Source: Spirosoma sp. SC4-14
Lineage (GTDB): Bacteria; Bacteroidota; Bacteroidia; Cytophagales; Spirosomataceae
DNA: 64,000 bases
Direction: 5' to 3'
NCBI RefSeq assembly: GCF_037201965.1
Contig: NZ_CP147518.1
Coordinates: forward strand, 5,139,001 to 5,203,000
Shown here: positions 43,307 to 52,433 of the stretch, one piece after another
Position numbering within the stretch: the first letter of the stretch is position 1
How the letters are laid out: each line of letters opens with the position of its first letter
Program-made: the position numbers and the translations under genes
The notes under the pieces: model-generated
The model's database searches: none
Seen by the model: only the letters and a program-made list of their open reading frames with translations
What the model was told of the DNA's origin: nothing

Positions 43307-46300
43307 ATGAAAAAACGTTTACTGTATTTTTATATCGGTGCTATAGTAGTCGGGGGGGCGTTGTTCACTTCTGGAAAAAATCTAAACCCATCCGACTATA
43401 GCCTATTCACATCGCTGCTTCAAACCACAACAATTTCGCTGCCTGGCCGCGTCGAAGCTGAAAATTATACTGCTATGCAGGGTATTCAGACCGAAACGAC
43501 GGCTGACGATGGGGGTGGCCAAAATGTTGGTAATATCGACGACGGCGACTGGATGGATTATTCGGTAACGGTTCCGGCCAACGGGGTGTATACCCTTCGA
43601 TTCAGAGTTGCCAATGGCTGGAGCGATGGTGCCCAGTTTCAGCTCCGAAACGCAGATGGTAGTGTTATCACCACAGTCAATGTGCCCCGCACAGGTGGCA
43701 TTCAGAGCTGGCAAACAATTGGCGCTACGGCCCATCTGACAGCCGGTACACAAACGCTTCGTATCTACGTTGTAACGGGGGCCTGGAACTTAAACTGGTT
43801 CGAAGCAGCCGAAAGCCGTTCTATTTTAGGAAAAATTGAAGCCGAGACCTTCGATGTCAGCACCGATGTCCGGCCCGAAACCACTTCCGACGATGGCGGT
43901 GGCCAGGATATTGGCTACATCGATGATAATGACTGGATGGATTTCAATGTTAGTGCTCCATCGGCCGGGGTGTATACGTTTCAGTTTCGGGTGGCCAATA
44001 GCTATGGCAATGGCCTGATCGAAATTCGCTCAGAGTCGGGTTCTGTATTGGGCAGTGTGGATGTCCCCCGCACTTACGGCTGGCAAAACTGGACTACTGT
44101 TTCCACAACAGCTACCCTGCCTGCTGGTAGCCAGGTATTGCGTTTTTATGCCGTTCGGGGAGCCTGGAATTTCAACTGGTTCAACGTTTCGCAGGGCGGT
44201 GTTGTGCTGAGTCCGGCCGTTATTACGTTCGACGCCCTGCCCGACAAAACAACCGACGATGGTGAATACAACCTGGTAGCGACCAGTACCAATGCCGAAA
44301 CACCGATTACGTTTGCATCGTCGAATCCATCGGTCGTTTCGGTATCCAACGCATCCGGAATCTGGAAAGCAACGGTTGTTAGCTCGGGCACAGCCACTAT
44401 CACGGCTTCGCAGGCGGCTTCGACATCATTTCTGGCAGCCGACGATGTGTCTCGTCAGCAGGTCGTGAATCCGTCATCCATCATCTCGCCCGATAAAAAA
44501 ATTCCGATTGAGGCTGGCCGCTGGTATCAGCTTACGAATGCGAGCAATGGGCTTCAGGGGCTGTTTGATGGCGTTACGGACGTGAATGTTGAAACAGGAT
44601 GGGGTAAAGTGCTACCCAATTACGACGCCTACTATCCGCTACTGACCGGCGAGTCGATGAGCATTGAAAGCATTCGGTTCTACGATTTTACGGGCATTTT
44701 CACCGACAATCCGATGACGCTCTCGATCATTACCGATCAGTGGCAGCGGATTCCGATAGCCACATTCACGGGCGAACAATATGCGGCCTGGGTTGGTCCC
44801 TACCCCAACCGGTCGACAACGGGTAATTTACAGTTCAAACTCGATCAGCCGATCAGCAATGCCCGCTATCTGGTGATTAATACGGGTGGCGCTTTCCCAA
44901 CCGAAATGGAGTTGTATGGCTCCTACACACCATCGACCATAGCGCAGACTCCGGCACCGGCCAAATCGGTCAGGCTGAAAGACATGCTGGGTGTGAATGC
45001 CTACGAATGGAACTTCGAAGATGGCAACTCGCCCTGGCAGATCAACGAAGCGAAGATGAACATCGTGAAAAGCTTCTCGGGTGTTCGGCACTACATGGAC
45101 TGGAACAAGCTGGAAGCCAACGAAGGCGATTACTCCTACAATCCGACCCTGAGCGGTGGCTGGAACTACGACGCCATCTACGAACGCTGCCAAGCCGAAG
45201 GCATCGAGGTATTGGCCTGCCTGAAAACCCTGCCCGACTGGATGGTAAACACCTACCCTACCGACCAGCGCGATGCCGAAAACGTACCCGTTCGCTATGG
45301 TAAAGATTTTGCTGATCCAACGTCGTATATCGAACAGGCGAAAGCCGCTTTCCAGTACATTGCCCGCTATGGTAGCAATACCAATATCGATCCGGCTCTT
45401 CTTAGTGTTAACACAACCCCTCGCTGGACTGGCGATACGCCTAATTCAATTAAAATTGGGCTGGGACTCATCAAATACATCGAGTGCGACAACGAGCGCG
45501 ACAAATGGTGGAAAGGCCGCAAAGCCTATCAGACTGCCCGCGAATATGCCGCTAACCTATCGGCATTTTATGATGGCCATAAAAACACAATGGGGGCCGG
45601 AGTTGGTGTAAAAAATGCCGACCCTACCGTGAAAGTAGTAATTGGAGGTCTGGCTTCAGCCTCGATGGGGTCCGATTATATAAAAGGGATGATCGACTGG
45701 TGCAAACAGTACCGGGGCTACAAAGCCGACGGTAGCGTTGACCTGTGCTGGGATGTGATCAACTACCATATGTATACCGATAATACCTCATCGTCGCAAA
45801 GTGGTGGTTCAACGCGGGGAGCCGCTCCCGAAGTGACCACCGTTAATCAGATTGCCGCCGATTTCCGGAAAACAGCTCACCTTCAGTCTTATGATATGCC
45901 GGTCTGGATTACTGAAGCCGGTTATGATGTAAACCAGCAAAGCCCCCTGCGCGCCATTCCCATCGGTACTAAATCGGCACTCGAAACCCAGGGCGACTGG
46001 ATTTTGCGGACGGCCCTTTTCTATGCCCGCCAGGGTATCGAAAAACTGTTCTTCTATCAACTCTACGACGACAATTCGTCGGGGGGGATGTTTGGCACTT
46101 CGGGTTTGGCCAATGGCGATAACCTGACCCGTCGTCCAGCGGCCGATTATCTGTATCAGACCAATAAGCTCTTTGGCAACTACTCGTATAAACAAACAAT
46201 CAACAGCGACCCAATTGTAGACCGGTACGAACTAGACGGCAAATCGGCGTATGTGCTGGTTGTACCGGATGAAGTGGGTCGAACGGCAACCTACACGCTT

Positions 46301-46750
46301 GATCTGGGAACGGCTACCCAGGCACAGATTTATCGGCCAACGGTAGGTAGCAACGACATGACGCTGGAAGTAGTCAGTACCAATCAGGGACAACTTCAGC
46401 TTACGGTTACCGAAACGCCAATGTTCGTGGTAGCAGGCACAACCGCACCCAATGCCCGTGTTGCTACATCTGTTACTGAAGCGAAATCTCTGGATGAAGT
46501 CATTCAGATTTATCCGAATCCAACGGCCGATTTTGTTACAATTCAGCTCGAACGGTCCAGCAGCAGTCCGCTCAACGTAAACCTGTTCGATGCGGGTTCG
46601 GGGCGGCTACACCGTCAACTGAGTGTATCGAAAACAGGAGGGCAATTCTCGACCAAAATGGACCTGACTCACCTACCCGTTGGCACCTATATTCTGGAAG
46701 TAAAACAGGACAGCGACCGCGTTATGCGCAAAGTGCTGAAGGTCGAATAG
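43307..46750 (+). CDS. Multidomain secreted glycosidase: CBM6-CBM6-Ig-like-clan A barrel-T9SS tail
   Basis: The 1147-residue protein has an N-terminal signal/anchor (LLYFYIGAIVVGGALF). Two CBM6 modules lie at about 48-168 and 175-295 (VEAENYTAMQ, DDGDWMDYSV, WNLNWFEAAES; the second copy repeats this). A bacterial Ig-like stretch (AVITFDALPDKTTDDGEYNL) and a discoidin-like part follow. A TIM barrel with the clan GH-A pair is next: acid/base Glu in KYIECDNERDKWW and nucleophile Glu in MPVWITEAGYD. The last 80 residues are a T9SS type A sorting domain (IQIYPNPTADFVTIQL ... GTYILEVKQD). The exact GH family is uncertain. It acts outside the cell on a plant-type polysaccharide. Confidence 0.85.
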   Translation: MKKRLLYFYIGAIVVGGALFTSGKNLNPSDYSLFTSLLQTTTISLPGRVEAENYTAMQGIQTETTADDGGGQNVGNIDDGDWMDYSVTVPANGVYTLRFRVANGWSDGAQFQLRNADGSVITTVNVPRTGGIQSWQTIGATAHLTAGTQTLRIYVVTGAWNLNWFEAAESRSILGKIEAETFDVSTDVRPETTSDDGGGQDIGYIDDNDWMDFNVSAPSAGVYTFQFRVANSYGNGLIEIRSESGSVLGSVDVPRTYGWQNWTTVSTTATLPAGSQVLRFYAVRGAWNFNWFNVSQGGVVLSPAVITFDALPDKTTDDGEYNLVATSTNAETPITFASSNPSVVSVSNASGIWKATVVSSGTATITASQAASTSFLAADDVSRQQVVNPSSIISPDKKIPIEAGRWYQLTNASNGLQGLFDGVTDVNVETGWGKVLPNYDAYYPLLTGESMSIESIRFYDFTGIFTDNPMTLSIITDQWQRIPIATFTGEQYAAWVGPYPNRSTTGNLQFKLDQPISNARYLVINTGGAFPTEMELYGSYTPSTIAQTPAPAKSVRLKDMLGVNAYEWNFEDGNSPWQINEAKMNIVKSFSGVRHYMDWNKLEANEGDYSYNPTLSGGWNYDAIYERCQAEGIEVLACLKTLPDWMVNTYPTDQRDAENVPVRYGKDFADPTSYIEQAKAAFQYIARYGSNTNIDPALLSVNTTPRWTGDTPNSIKIGLGLIKYIECDNERDKWWKGRKAYQTAREYAANLSAFYDGHKNTMGAGVGVKNADPTVKVVIGGLASASMGSDYIKGMIDWCKQYRGYKADGSVDLCWDVINYHMYTDNTSSSQSGGSTRGAAPEVTTVNQIAADFRKTAHLQSYDMPVWITEAGYDVNQQSPLRAIPIGTKSALETQGDWILRTALFYARQGIEKLFFYQLYDDNSSGGMFGTSGLANGDNLTRRPAADYLYQTNKLFGNYSYKQTINSDPIVDRYELDGKSAYVLVVPDEVGRTATYTLDLGTATQAQIYRPTVGSNDMTLEVVSTNQGQLQLTVTETPMFVVAGTTAPNARVATSVTEAKSLDEVIQIYPNPTADFVTIQLERSSSSPLNVNLFDAGSGRLHRQLSVSKTGGQFSTKMDLTHLPVGTYILEVKQDSDRVMRKVLKVE

Positions 46751-46795
46751 GCGGTCATTTGTCATTAGTCACATTGGCTGATGGTTTTTAAATGT

Positions 46796-46871
46796 ATTGT
46801 CCACAGAGGCACAGAGGGCACAAAGAATTGCTATTGACGATTCTTTGTGCCCTCGTGCCTCTGTGGACAAT
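46796..46871. repeat. Extragenic palindrome of the cacagagg type, copy 2
   Basis: The arms 46796-46828 and 46840-46871 pair over 32 bases with a single bulged A and an 11-base loop. Same family as 9683-9750. It lies between the convergent CBM6 glycosidase and CocE hydrolase genes and may end both transcripts, although no T tract is present. Confidence 0.85.
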
Positions 46872-46952
46872 TAGTTGTACTCTTATGCTCGTCCGCGATT
46901 GTATCGCGGATGACTGAGGTCCGCGTCTACGACCAGCAACCAATGACGTTTC

Positions 46953-48887
46953 TTATTTCAATACCTGTACTTCAATCACCGAGTTGTCGTATACGCGGTG
47001 GGTGGCTTTCTGAAAATCGTCGGCATTGGCCTTAAAAATATTATCGACGTATTTTTGCGGATTCCGGTCAATCAGTGGGAACCAGGTGCTCTGTACCTGA
47101 ATCATAACCCGGTGCCCTTTTTTGAAGGTATGCAACACATCCTGTAGCCGGAACGTAACGTCGGTTATTTCACCTGGCTTAAACGGTTCGGGCTTCTCAA
47201 ACGAATTACGGAATCGTCCGCGCATAGCCTCCGATCGAACCATTTGCTGGTAGTTGCCCAGTGTAATATTTTTATTGGGCATATACGGATGATTCGGTTC
47301 GTCGGGCGGATACACATCGATTAGCTTCACAACCCAGTCGGCATCGGTACCTGTTGTACTTACTTTCAGTTTAGCCGTTATTTCGCCCCCCAGCGTCAGG
47401 TCTTCGGTCAGCACATCGGTCTGAAATGTCAGCACATCGGGCCGTCGGCCAGCAAACCGCTGATCTTCCGACATGTAGTTGAACGGCGTAAAACCCTGCG
47501 TCGTCGTAATGTCTTCGGTATACGGAACCGGTTTCATGGGATCACTGATAAACTCCGAAAAGCCCTTCCCTGCACCTGAGTTATCGGTTTTCAACTGCCC
47601 ATTGCTGGCCAGATAAAACGGCACGGTCTGCGCATTGGCGGCAGGCCATTTATCGAACGTGCGCCATTCGTTGCGTCCGGTATTGAACAGATAAGCTTCG
47701 GGCAAACCTGTTTTGCCATCGCCGGGGCCTTTCAGAAAATGATCGAAGAATTTTGCTTCGATATTCCGCTGGTAAAATGTAGCAATGCTATCGCCAAAAT
47801 AAATATTGCTATGCAATGTATGACCCGTTTCACGCGACCACCGACCATGCCCAAACGGGCCCATAACGATTGTATTGTAGGTGCCTGGATTATTTTTTTC
47901 GACTGTTTTATAGATGTTCAGCGGTCCGTACAGATCTTCGGCATCGAACCAGCCCCCTACGGTCATAAGCGCATGGTTGATGTTTTTGAGATGCGGAATA
48001 ATGCTGCGTTTCTGCCAGAATTCGTCATAGTTCGGATGATCGACCGTTTCCTGCCAGTAGAAGTTATTGCTGTAATATTTGTCGGCATTTTTCAGCGGTC
48101 CCAGATCATACTGCCACTGGAAACCATCTTTGGTGCCGGTATGAATAAACTGGTCGTTATACCAGGCTTCGGTAGTTGGGTGCGGGTGCTGAACCCCAAA
48201 AACGGGAAACGTGAAAATATACGCCTGAATAAAGGCTCCGTTGTGGTGAAAATCGTCGAAGAAGAAATCCGACACGGGTGCCTGTGGCGACGACGCTTTC
48301 AGGGCAGGGTGAGCCGCAACAGCTCCGGCAATGGTATAAAAACCGGGATAACTGATTCCCCACTGGCCAACGCGACCATTGTTGTTCGGAACGTTTTTGA
48401 GCAGCCATTCAATGGTGTCGTACGTATCGGAACTCTCATCGACCGCCAGCGCCGACTGTCGGGCGGGGGCTTTGCCTTTCTTTTTGGCATCGGCCCGTGC
48501 TGCGGCTTTTTCTTGCTGATCGGTTACGGTTGGCGTCATATTGGTCCAGGTGCCTTCCGACATCCAGCGCCCGCGCACATCCTGATAGACGAAAATAAAT
48601 TTATCGCGCATCAACGTTCCCGACGGGCCTATCTGCCCCGGATAGGCATCAGGGCCATAGGGAGCCACGCTGTAGCAGGTACGCTGCATCAGAAATGGGT
48701 ATTTTTTCGCCGGCGAGGCATCTTTGGGAACATAAACGGCCGTGTGTAGTTTGGTGCCGTCGCGCATCGGAATTTTATACTCGAACTTCTGGTAATTATC
48801 GCGAACGTAGCTGGGCGCGGGGGCTGTCTGAGCAATGGCCGATTGAATAAGAGCAAGCGCAAGCAAGCCATATAGCCAGTTTTTCAT
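46953..48887 (-). CDS. Exported CocE/NonD-family alpha/beta hydrolase
   Basis: The 644-residue protein has a signal peptide (MKNWLYGLLALALIQSAIAQ). It has the Xaa-Pro dipeptidyl-peptidase S15 fold: an N-terminal hydrolase with nucleophile Ser in GQWGISYPG, Asp in VGGWFDAEDLYGP and His in GPFGHGRW. A C-terminal jelly-roll domain follows (GHRVMIQVQSTWFPLIDRNP). Known members hydrolyse ester or amide bonds (glutaryl-7-ACA acylase, cocaine esterase, X-Pro peptidase). The natural substrate here is unknown. A Lys/Ala-rich insert (AAARADAKKKGKAPARQSAL) lies at about 130-165. Monocistronic. Confidence 0.88.
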   Translation of the reverse strand: MKNWLYGLLALALIQSAIAQTAPAPSYVRDNYQKFEYKIPMRDGTKLHTAVYVPKDASPAKKYPFLMQRTCYSVAPYGPDAYPGQIGPSGTLMRDKFIFVYQDVRGRWMSEGTWTNMTPTVTDQQEKAAARADAKKKGKAPARQSALAVDESSDTYDTIEWLLKNVPNNNGRVGQWGISYPGFYTIAGAVAAHPALKASSPQAPVSDFFFDDFHHNGAFIQAYIFTFPVFGVQHPHPTTEAWYNDQFIHTGTKDGFQWQYDLGPLKNADKYYSNNFYWQETVDHPNYDEFWQKRSIIPHLKNINHALMTVGGWFDAEDLYGPLNIYKTVEKNNPGTYNTIVMGPFGHGRWSRETGHTLHSNIYFGDSIATFYQRNIEAKFFDHFLKGPGDGKTGLPEAYLFNTGRNEWRTFDKWPAANAQTVPFYLASNGQLKTDNSGAGKGFSEFISDPMKPVPYTEDITTTQGFTPFNYMSEDQRFAGRRPDVLTFQTDVLTEDLTLGGEITAKLKVSTTGTDADWVVKLIDVYPPDEPNHPYMPNKNITLGNYQQMVRSEAMRGRFRNSFEKPEPFKPGEITDVTFRLQDVLHTFKKGHRVMIQVQSTWFPLIDRNPQKYVDNIFKANADDFQKATHRVYDNSVIEVQVLK

Positions 48888-48997
48888 GGAGCTGATGGAG
48901 TTAAGAGGGTGTAAACTGCTGCAAAGATAATGCGCCGTTTTCTCACTACAGACTCTTCAGAAAAGCAATAGCTTCATACCTCCTCAACAATGGAGGA

Positions 48998-49198
48998 TTA
49001 ATCAGTTTCGTCGAGCGTAAAGATGTGCTCTACGGGTTTGTCAAACACCTGCGCCAGCTTGAGAGCCAGAATCGTCGATGGAACATAACGGCCCGTTTCA
49101 ATGGAGTTGATCGTTTGGCGACTGACCCCAATCCGTTCGGCCAGGTCGTTTTGCGATAGGTTTTGTTCGGCTCGTTCAACTTTCAGTCGGTTTTTCAT
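48998..49198 (-). CDS. Small XRE-family DNA-binding regulator
   Basis: The 66-residue protein from ATG 49198 is a single helix-turn-helix (LSQNDLAERIGVSRQTINSI ETGRY) and has the common short form of autorepressors paired with membrane proteins. Its start overlaps the upstream membrane-protein gene by 23 bases, so translation is coupled. Palindromic gtaaagt sites in front of that gene are likely its operators. Confidence 0.85.
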   Translation of the reverse strand: MKNRLKVERAEQNLSQNDLAERIGVSRQTINSIETGRYVPSTILALKLAQVFDKPVEHIFTLDETD

Positions 49199-49667
49199 AA
49201 CGTGCATGATGGATGGATGTTCCAAAAATAAGCCAGCGGAAGCGTATGATGAAGACCAATAATACAGTGAACATGTTATAGATCATCACGCTAAAAAAAG
49301 CGCCATCATAAACAGTAAGAATGGCAATCACTAAAATCAGATAGTTAGCATATACGCTCCATTGCAGGGCTTCGAGCCGTAGCTGGCTTATCATCTCATC
49401 TTCTACTTTCTCCCGCGAGAACGCAATGAACAGAAGTCCCAGAATGACTCCAATGGCGGCTACTTCATCCGTCATATCCTGATTTTCCAGCAAGTGCATT
49501 ATTGAGTTACCTGACGTTATCGTCATAGGCTTACTTAACCAACTGATATCTAACCAGCTAATCTTAAAATCTGCATAGAGATTTGCCAGCCCCAATACTA
49601 CCGAGGGCACAAAAATCAGCCAGCCAATCAGCCGGAAGCGATGCGGAAATAACCATTTTGTTTTCAT
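49176..49667 (-). CDS. Four-helix membrane protein paired with the XRE regulator
   Basis: The 163-residue protein from ATG 49667 has about four hydrophobic segments (FRLIGWLIFVPSVVLGLANL, VAAIGVILGLLFIAF, YANYLILVIAILTVYDGAFF, MFTVLLVFIIRF) and a charged cytosolic loop with REKVEDEMISQLRLEALQWS. The function is unknown. The pairing of a small integral membrane protein with a short XRE regulator is common in bacteria. The TACGTTTG promoter box and operator-like repeats lie directly upstream. Confidence 0.75.
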   Translation of the reverse strand: MKTKWLFPHRFRLIGWLIFVPSVVLGLANLYADFKISWLDISWLSKPMTITSGNSIMHLLENQDMTDEVAAIGVILGLLFIAFSREKVEDEMISQLRLEALQWSVYANYLILVIAILTVYDGAFFSVMIYNMFTVLLVFIIRFRWLIFGTSIHHARYEKPTES

Positions 49668-49691
49668 GATCTCTGTTTGTTTTTTACAGAT

Positions 49692-49733
49692 CAAACGTAA
49701 AGTAAAGTTTCCATATTGTAAAGTTTACTTTAC
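49692..49733 (-). promoter_or_regulatory. Promoter with overlapping gtaaagt operators
   Basis: On the minus strand a perfect -7 box TACGTTTG (49692-49699) lies 25 bases before ATG 49667. Around it are gtaaagtaaagttt (49697-49710) and the exact palindrome gtaaagtttactttac (49718-49733). Two operator copies over -7 and -33 suggest autorepression by the XRE protein. Confidence 0.65.
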
Positions 49734-49735
49734 AA

Positions 49736-49777
49736 AAATTAAGAAAAAAAATTGCCGGTCTTGTGTAAGACCGGCAA
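49736..49777 (-). terminator. Terminator of the 6-deoxyhexose operon
   Basis: The 12-base arms at 49750-49761 and 49766-49777 pair perfectly around a 4-base loop. On the minus strand they are followed by seven T and ctt. It lies 21 bases after the mutarotase stop. Confidence 0.9.
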
Positions 49778-49798
49778 TCTATACGTAGTCAAGTATGG

Positions 49799-50125
49799 CT
49801 ACATCTTAAAAATCTGATCCATAAGCACCCATTTTTCGCCGGGTTTGGCCATGGGCAGCGCCTGCTGATACGTCCACATCAGCGCTTCCCACTCCTGCAC
49901 CTTCGGATTTGCCGCATCGGCAGCAGCCTTTGCCTCGAACGAAAATGTTTCGTCGGTTTCCATGATCATGAACAGACGCTTACCGATCCGGTAAATCTCC
50001 ATTTCGGTAATGCCCGACTCACGGATGCTGGCTTCAATTTCGGGCCGGAGCTTTTTATGGTATTGCTCGTACTCGGCAATCAGCTTCGGATCGTCTTTAA
50101 GGTCGAGAGCAAAACAGTATCGCAT
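49799..50125 (-). CDS. L-rhamnose/L-fucose mutarotase
   Basis: The 108-residue protein belongs to the RhaM-type (DUF718) mutarotase family. It begins with MRYCFALDLKDDPKLIAEYE, has His in YHKKLRPEIEASIRESGITE and MEIYRIGKRLFMIME, and ends with WVLMDQIF. It interconverts the anomers of the 6-deoxyhexose to feed the dehydrogenase. It starts 2 bases after the FucP stop. The family name alone does not tell fucose from rhamnose. Confidence 0.88.
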   Translation of the reverse strand: MRYCFALDLKDDPKLIAEYEQYHKKLRPEIEASIRESGITEMEIYRIGKRLFMIMETDETFSFEAKAAADAANPKVQEWEALMWTYQQALPMAKPGEKWVLMDQIFKM

Positions 50126-50127
50126 AA

Positions 50128-51522
50128 TCAGGGTGCCACTTCGGGAGCGATGTTAGGGTTATGTAAATCACTGGAATTGATCCGATACCCCTGCATGGCA
50201 TAAAACACGATGTAGGCAAAACAAACCAGCGGAACCAGAAGCGCATAAACAGCACCATTGGCAAACAATGCACCAGCCACCAGCGGCATCAGCGCACCGC
50301 CCACAATACTCATTATCACCAGCGACGACCCAATTTTCGACTCAGCGCCCAGCCCTTTGGTCGCCAGCGCAAAAATCGTCGGGAATTGAATCGACTGAAA
50401 GAAGTACGTAAAGCTCAGGGCAATTACGGCGGTCAGACCACCGGCCAACATCGCAATTATTACCATCAGAACGGCACCACCCGCGTAGATCGCCAGTACG
50501 ACATTCGGGCGAATCCGCGTCATGAGCGAGGTACCCACAAACCGGCCGAGCATGAACAACACCAGCGCGAACGAGGCATGAAAACCGGCAATCTGCGTAG
50601 CCGACAAATCGGTAGGTGAGCCAGTCAGCGAATTGATGGCGTTCATATAGGCCTGGGCCAACGCCCAGTGCCCATCGCGGGAGAAATCGAGTTTCAGATC
50701 CACAAAATAGCCCCAGAGTGTCGCCTGAGCACCCACATTCGCAAACTGGGCAATAACGCCCAATGCCAAATGCCGATGGCGCATCACCCCCCAGATCGAC
50801 GTTTTACCCGCAGCCTGCTCCTCTTCGGCTCCAACTTCGGGCATTTTCGTGATGGCAAACAGAATGGTCACGAAAGCAATAATCGACCCAATAACCAGAT
50901 AGGGGCCCTGTACGGAGAGGGCTTCTTCAACCCGGATGGCTTCGGCCTGGGCAGGAGCCATTGCCTGTAGCATTTCGGGTGTGTATTCGGTTTTAGAGAA
51001 GATGAACAATGCGCCAATGATCGGTCCCAGAATGATGCTGATGCCGTTGAAGGACTGCGAAAAATTCAATCGCCACTCCGATTTGGACGGATCGCCCAAT
51101 ACGGTTACGTAGAGATTGGCGGCCGTTTCCAGAAAAGCAATACCGCAGGCCATTGTAAACAGAGCCAGTAGGAAAAAGCCATAGACCCGCACTTCGGCAG
51201 CCGGATAAAACAGAAAAGCACCGCCCCCATAGAGCAACAAGCCAAACAGAATACCCCGTTTGTAACCGAACCGACGCATCACATAGCCAGCAGGCAAGGC
51301 CATGAAAAAATAGCCCAGATAAAAAGCAAAATCGACGATACCAGCCTGAAATCGGTTCAGATCCAGCGCTATCTGAAACTGTTTAATGAGCGATCCGTTG
51401 AGACTATTGGCTAACCCCCACAGGAAAAACAGGCTCGTAACAAGCGCAAATGCAACTCCGTAGCTACCGGTTGCCTGATCAGATTTTAGTTTTACGTTAT
51501 CGGGAGCGGGTCCGAGAGGCAT
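50128..51522 (-). CDS. fucP: FucP-type sugar:H+ symporter (MFS)
   Basis: The 464-residue protein has 12 transmembrane segments. It has FucP-family motifs: ALVTSLFFLWGLANSLNGSL, FYLGYFFMALPAGYVMRRFG, FLETAANLYVTVLG and NFSQSFNGISIILGPIIGA. It imports L-fucose, or in Bacteroidota sometimes other sugars, with protons. It lies between the SDR dehydrogenase and mutarotase genes in the same operon. Confidence 0.88.
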   Translation of the reverse strand: MPLGPAPDNVKLKSDQATGSYGVAFALVTSLFFLWGLANSLNGSLIKQFQIALDLNRFQAGIVDFAFYLGYFFMALPAGYVMRRFGYKRGILFGLLLYGGGAFLFYPAAEVRVYGFFLLALFTMACGIAFLETAANLYVTVLGDPSKSEWRLNFSQSFNGISIILGPIIGALFIFSKTEYTPEMLQAMAPAQAEAIRVEEALSVQGPYLVIGSIIAFVTILFAITKMPEVGAEEEQAAGKTSIWGVMRHRHLALGVIAQFANVGAQATLWGYFVDLKLDFSRDGHWALAQAYMNAINSLTGSPTDLSATQIAGFHASFALVLFMLGRFVGTSLMTRIRPNVVLAIYAGGAVLMVIIAMLAGGLTAVIALSFTYFFQSIQFPTIFALATKGLGAESKIGSSLVIMSIVGGALMPLVAGALFANGAVYALLVPLVCFAYIVFYAMQGYRINSSDLHNPNIAPEVAP

Positions 51523-51616
51523 TGATATGTTGTTTAGGGTCTATAAGAATGAGATTATTTTATTGGCCACATCGAACAGCCGACGTGGCCAATAAACGTT
51601 GCTTACTTATTGGTAA

Positions 51617-52402
51617 TCAATCAGTAATGGCGCGGTCGAGATGCGTATACCCACCATCGACGTGGATTAACTGCCCAGTGGTATGACTTGACTTATCCGA
51701 CAGCAAAAACGCAACCATATTGGCCAGCTCTTCAGTAGTTGTCATTCGGTGTTCGAACGGAATTTTCGAAACAATCTGCTTCAGTTTTTCTTCCGGGTTC
51801 GGCAACGTTTTAATCCAGTTAGCATAGAGTGGTGTCCAGCTTTCGGCCACAATAACGCAGTTGACCCGAATGCCGTATGGCAACAATTCAACGGCCCATT
51901 CGCGCGTAAGTGCATTACGTCCGCCATTGGCGGCTGCATAGGCCGATGTATTTCCCTGGCCGGTCTCGGCTACTTTCGAGCCAATATTCACAATTGGCCC
52001 TTTCGATTCTTTCAGCGCAGGTAAGGCATAATGAGCCATCAGGTAGTAATGCACCAGGTTTTTATGCAACGATGCAATAAACCCCTCATAACTCCCCTTT
52101 TCGAGCCCAACGCCATCGTTCACACCCGCATTATTCACCAGTCCGTCGATGCGTCCGAACTGAGCCAGCGTTTGTTCAACAGCGCGCTGGCACGCTTCCG
52201 GTTGAGTTAGCTCGGCCGCAAACTGATGGGCCTGTCCACCATTGGCCCGAATGGCGTCAACAGTTTTCAGGTTGTCGGCTTCATTACGCCCAATGATGAC
52301 TGGAATAGCGCCTTCGGCTGCCAATACCGTTGAGATCCCTTCGCCAATGCCCTTTGCCCCGCCCGTAACAAGGATAATTTTATCGTGTAGGTTTAAATTC
52401 AT
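51617..52402 (-). CDS. SDR oxidoreductase, probable L-fucose dehydrogenase
   Basis: The 261-residue short-chain dehydrogenase has the cofactor loop VTGGAKGIGEGIS, NNAG, catalytic Ser (NIGSKVAETGQG) and Tyr-x3 (SAYAAANGGRNAL). Where the usual Lys of YxxxK should stand there is Asn-Gly-Gly. This is a notable change, seen also, to my knowledge, in some L-fucose dehydrogenase-like sequences, but it should be checked. By context it oxidises the sugar to the lactone with NAD(P)+. It lies 31 bases from the lactonase gene. Confidence 0.75.
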   Translation of the reverse strand: MNLNLHDKIILVTGGAKGIGEGISTVLAAEGAIPVIIGRNEADNLKTVDAIRANGGQAHQFAAELTQPEACQRAVEQTLAQFGRIDGLVNNAGVNDGVGLEKGSYEGFIASLHKNLVHYYLMAHYALPALKESKGPIVNIGSKVAETGQGNTSAYAAANGGRNALTREWAVELLPYGIRVNCVIVAESWTPLYANWIKTLPNPEEKLKQIVSKIPFEHRMTTTEELANMVAFLLSDKSSHTTGQLIHVDGGYTHLDRAITD

Positions 52403-52433
52403 TTCGTTGAAACTGGATGTTAGCTATCCAACG

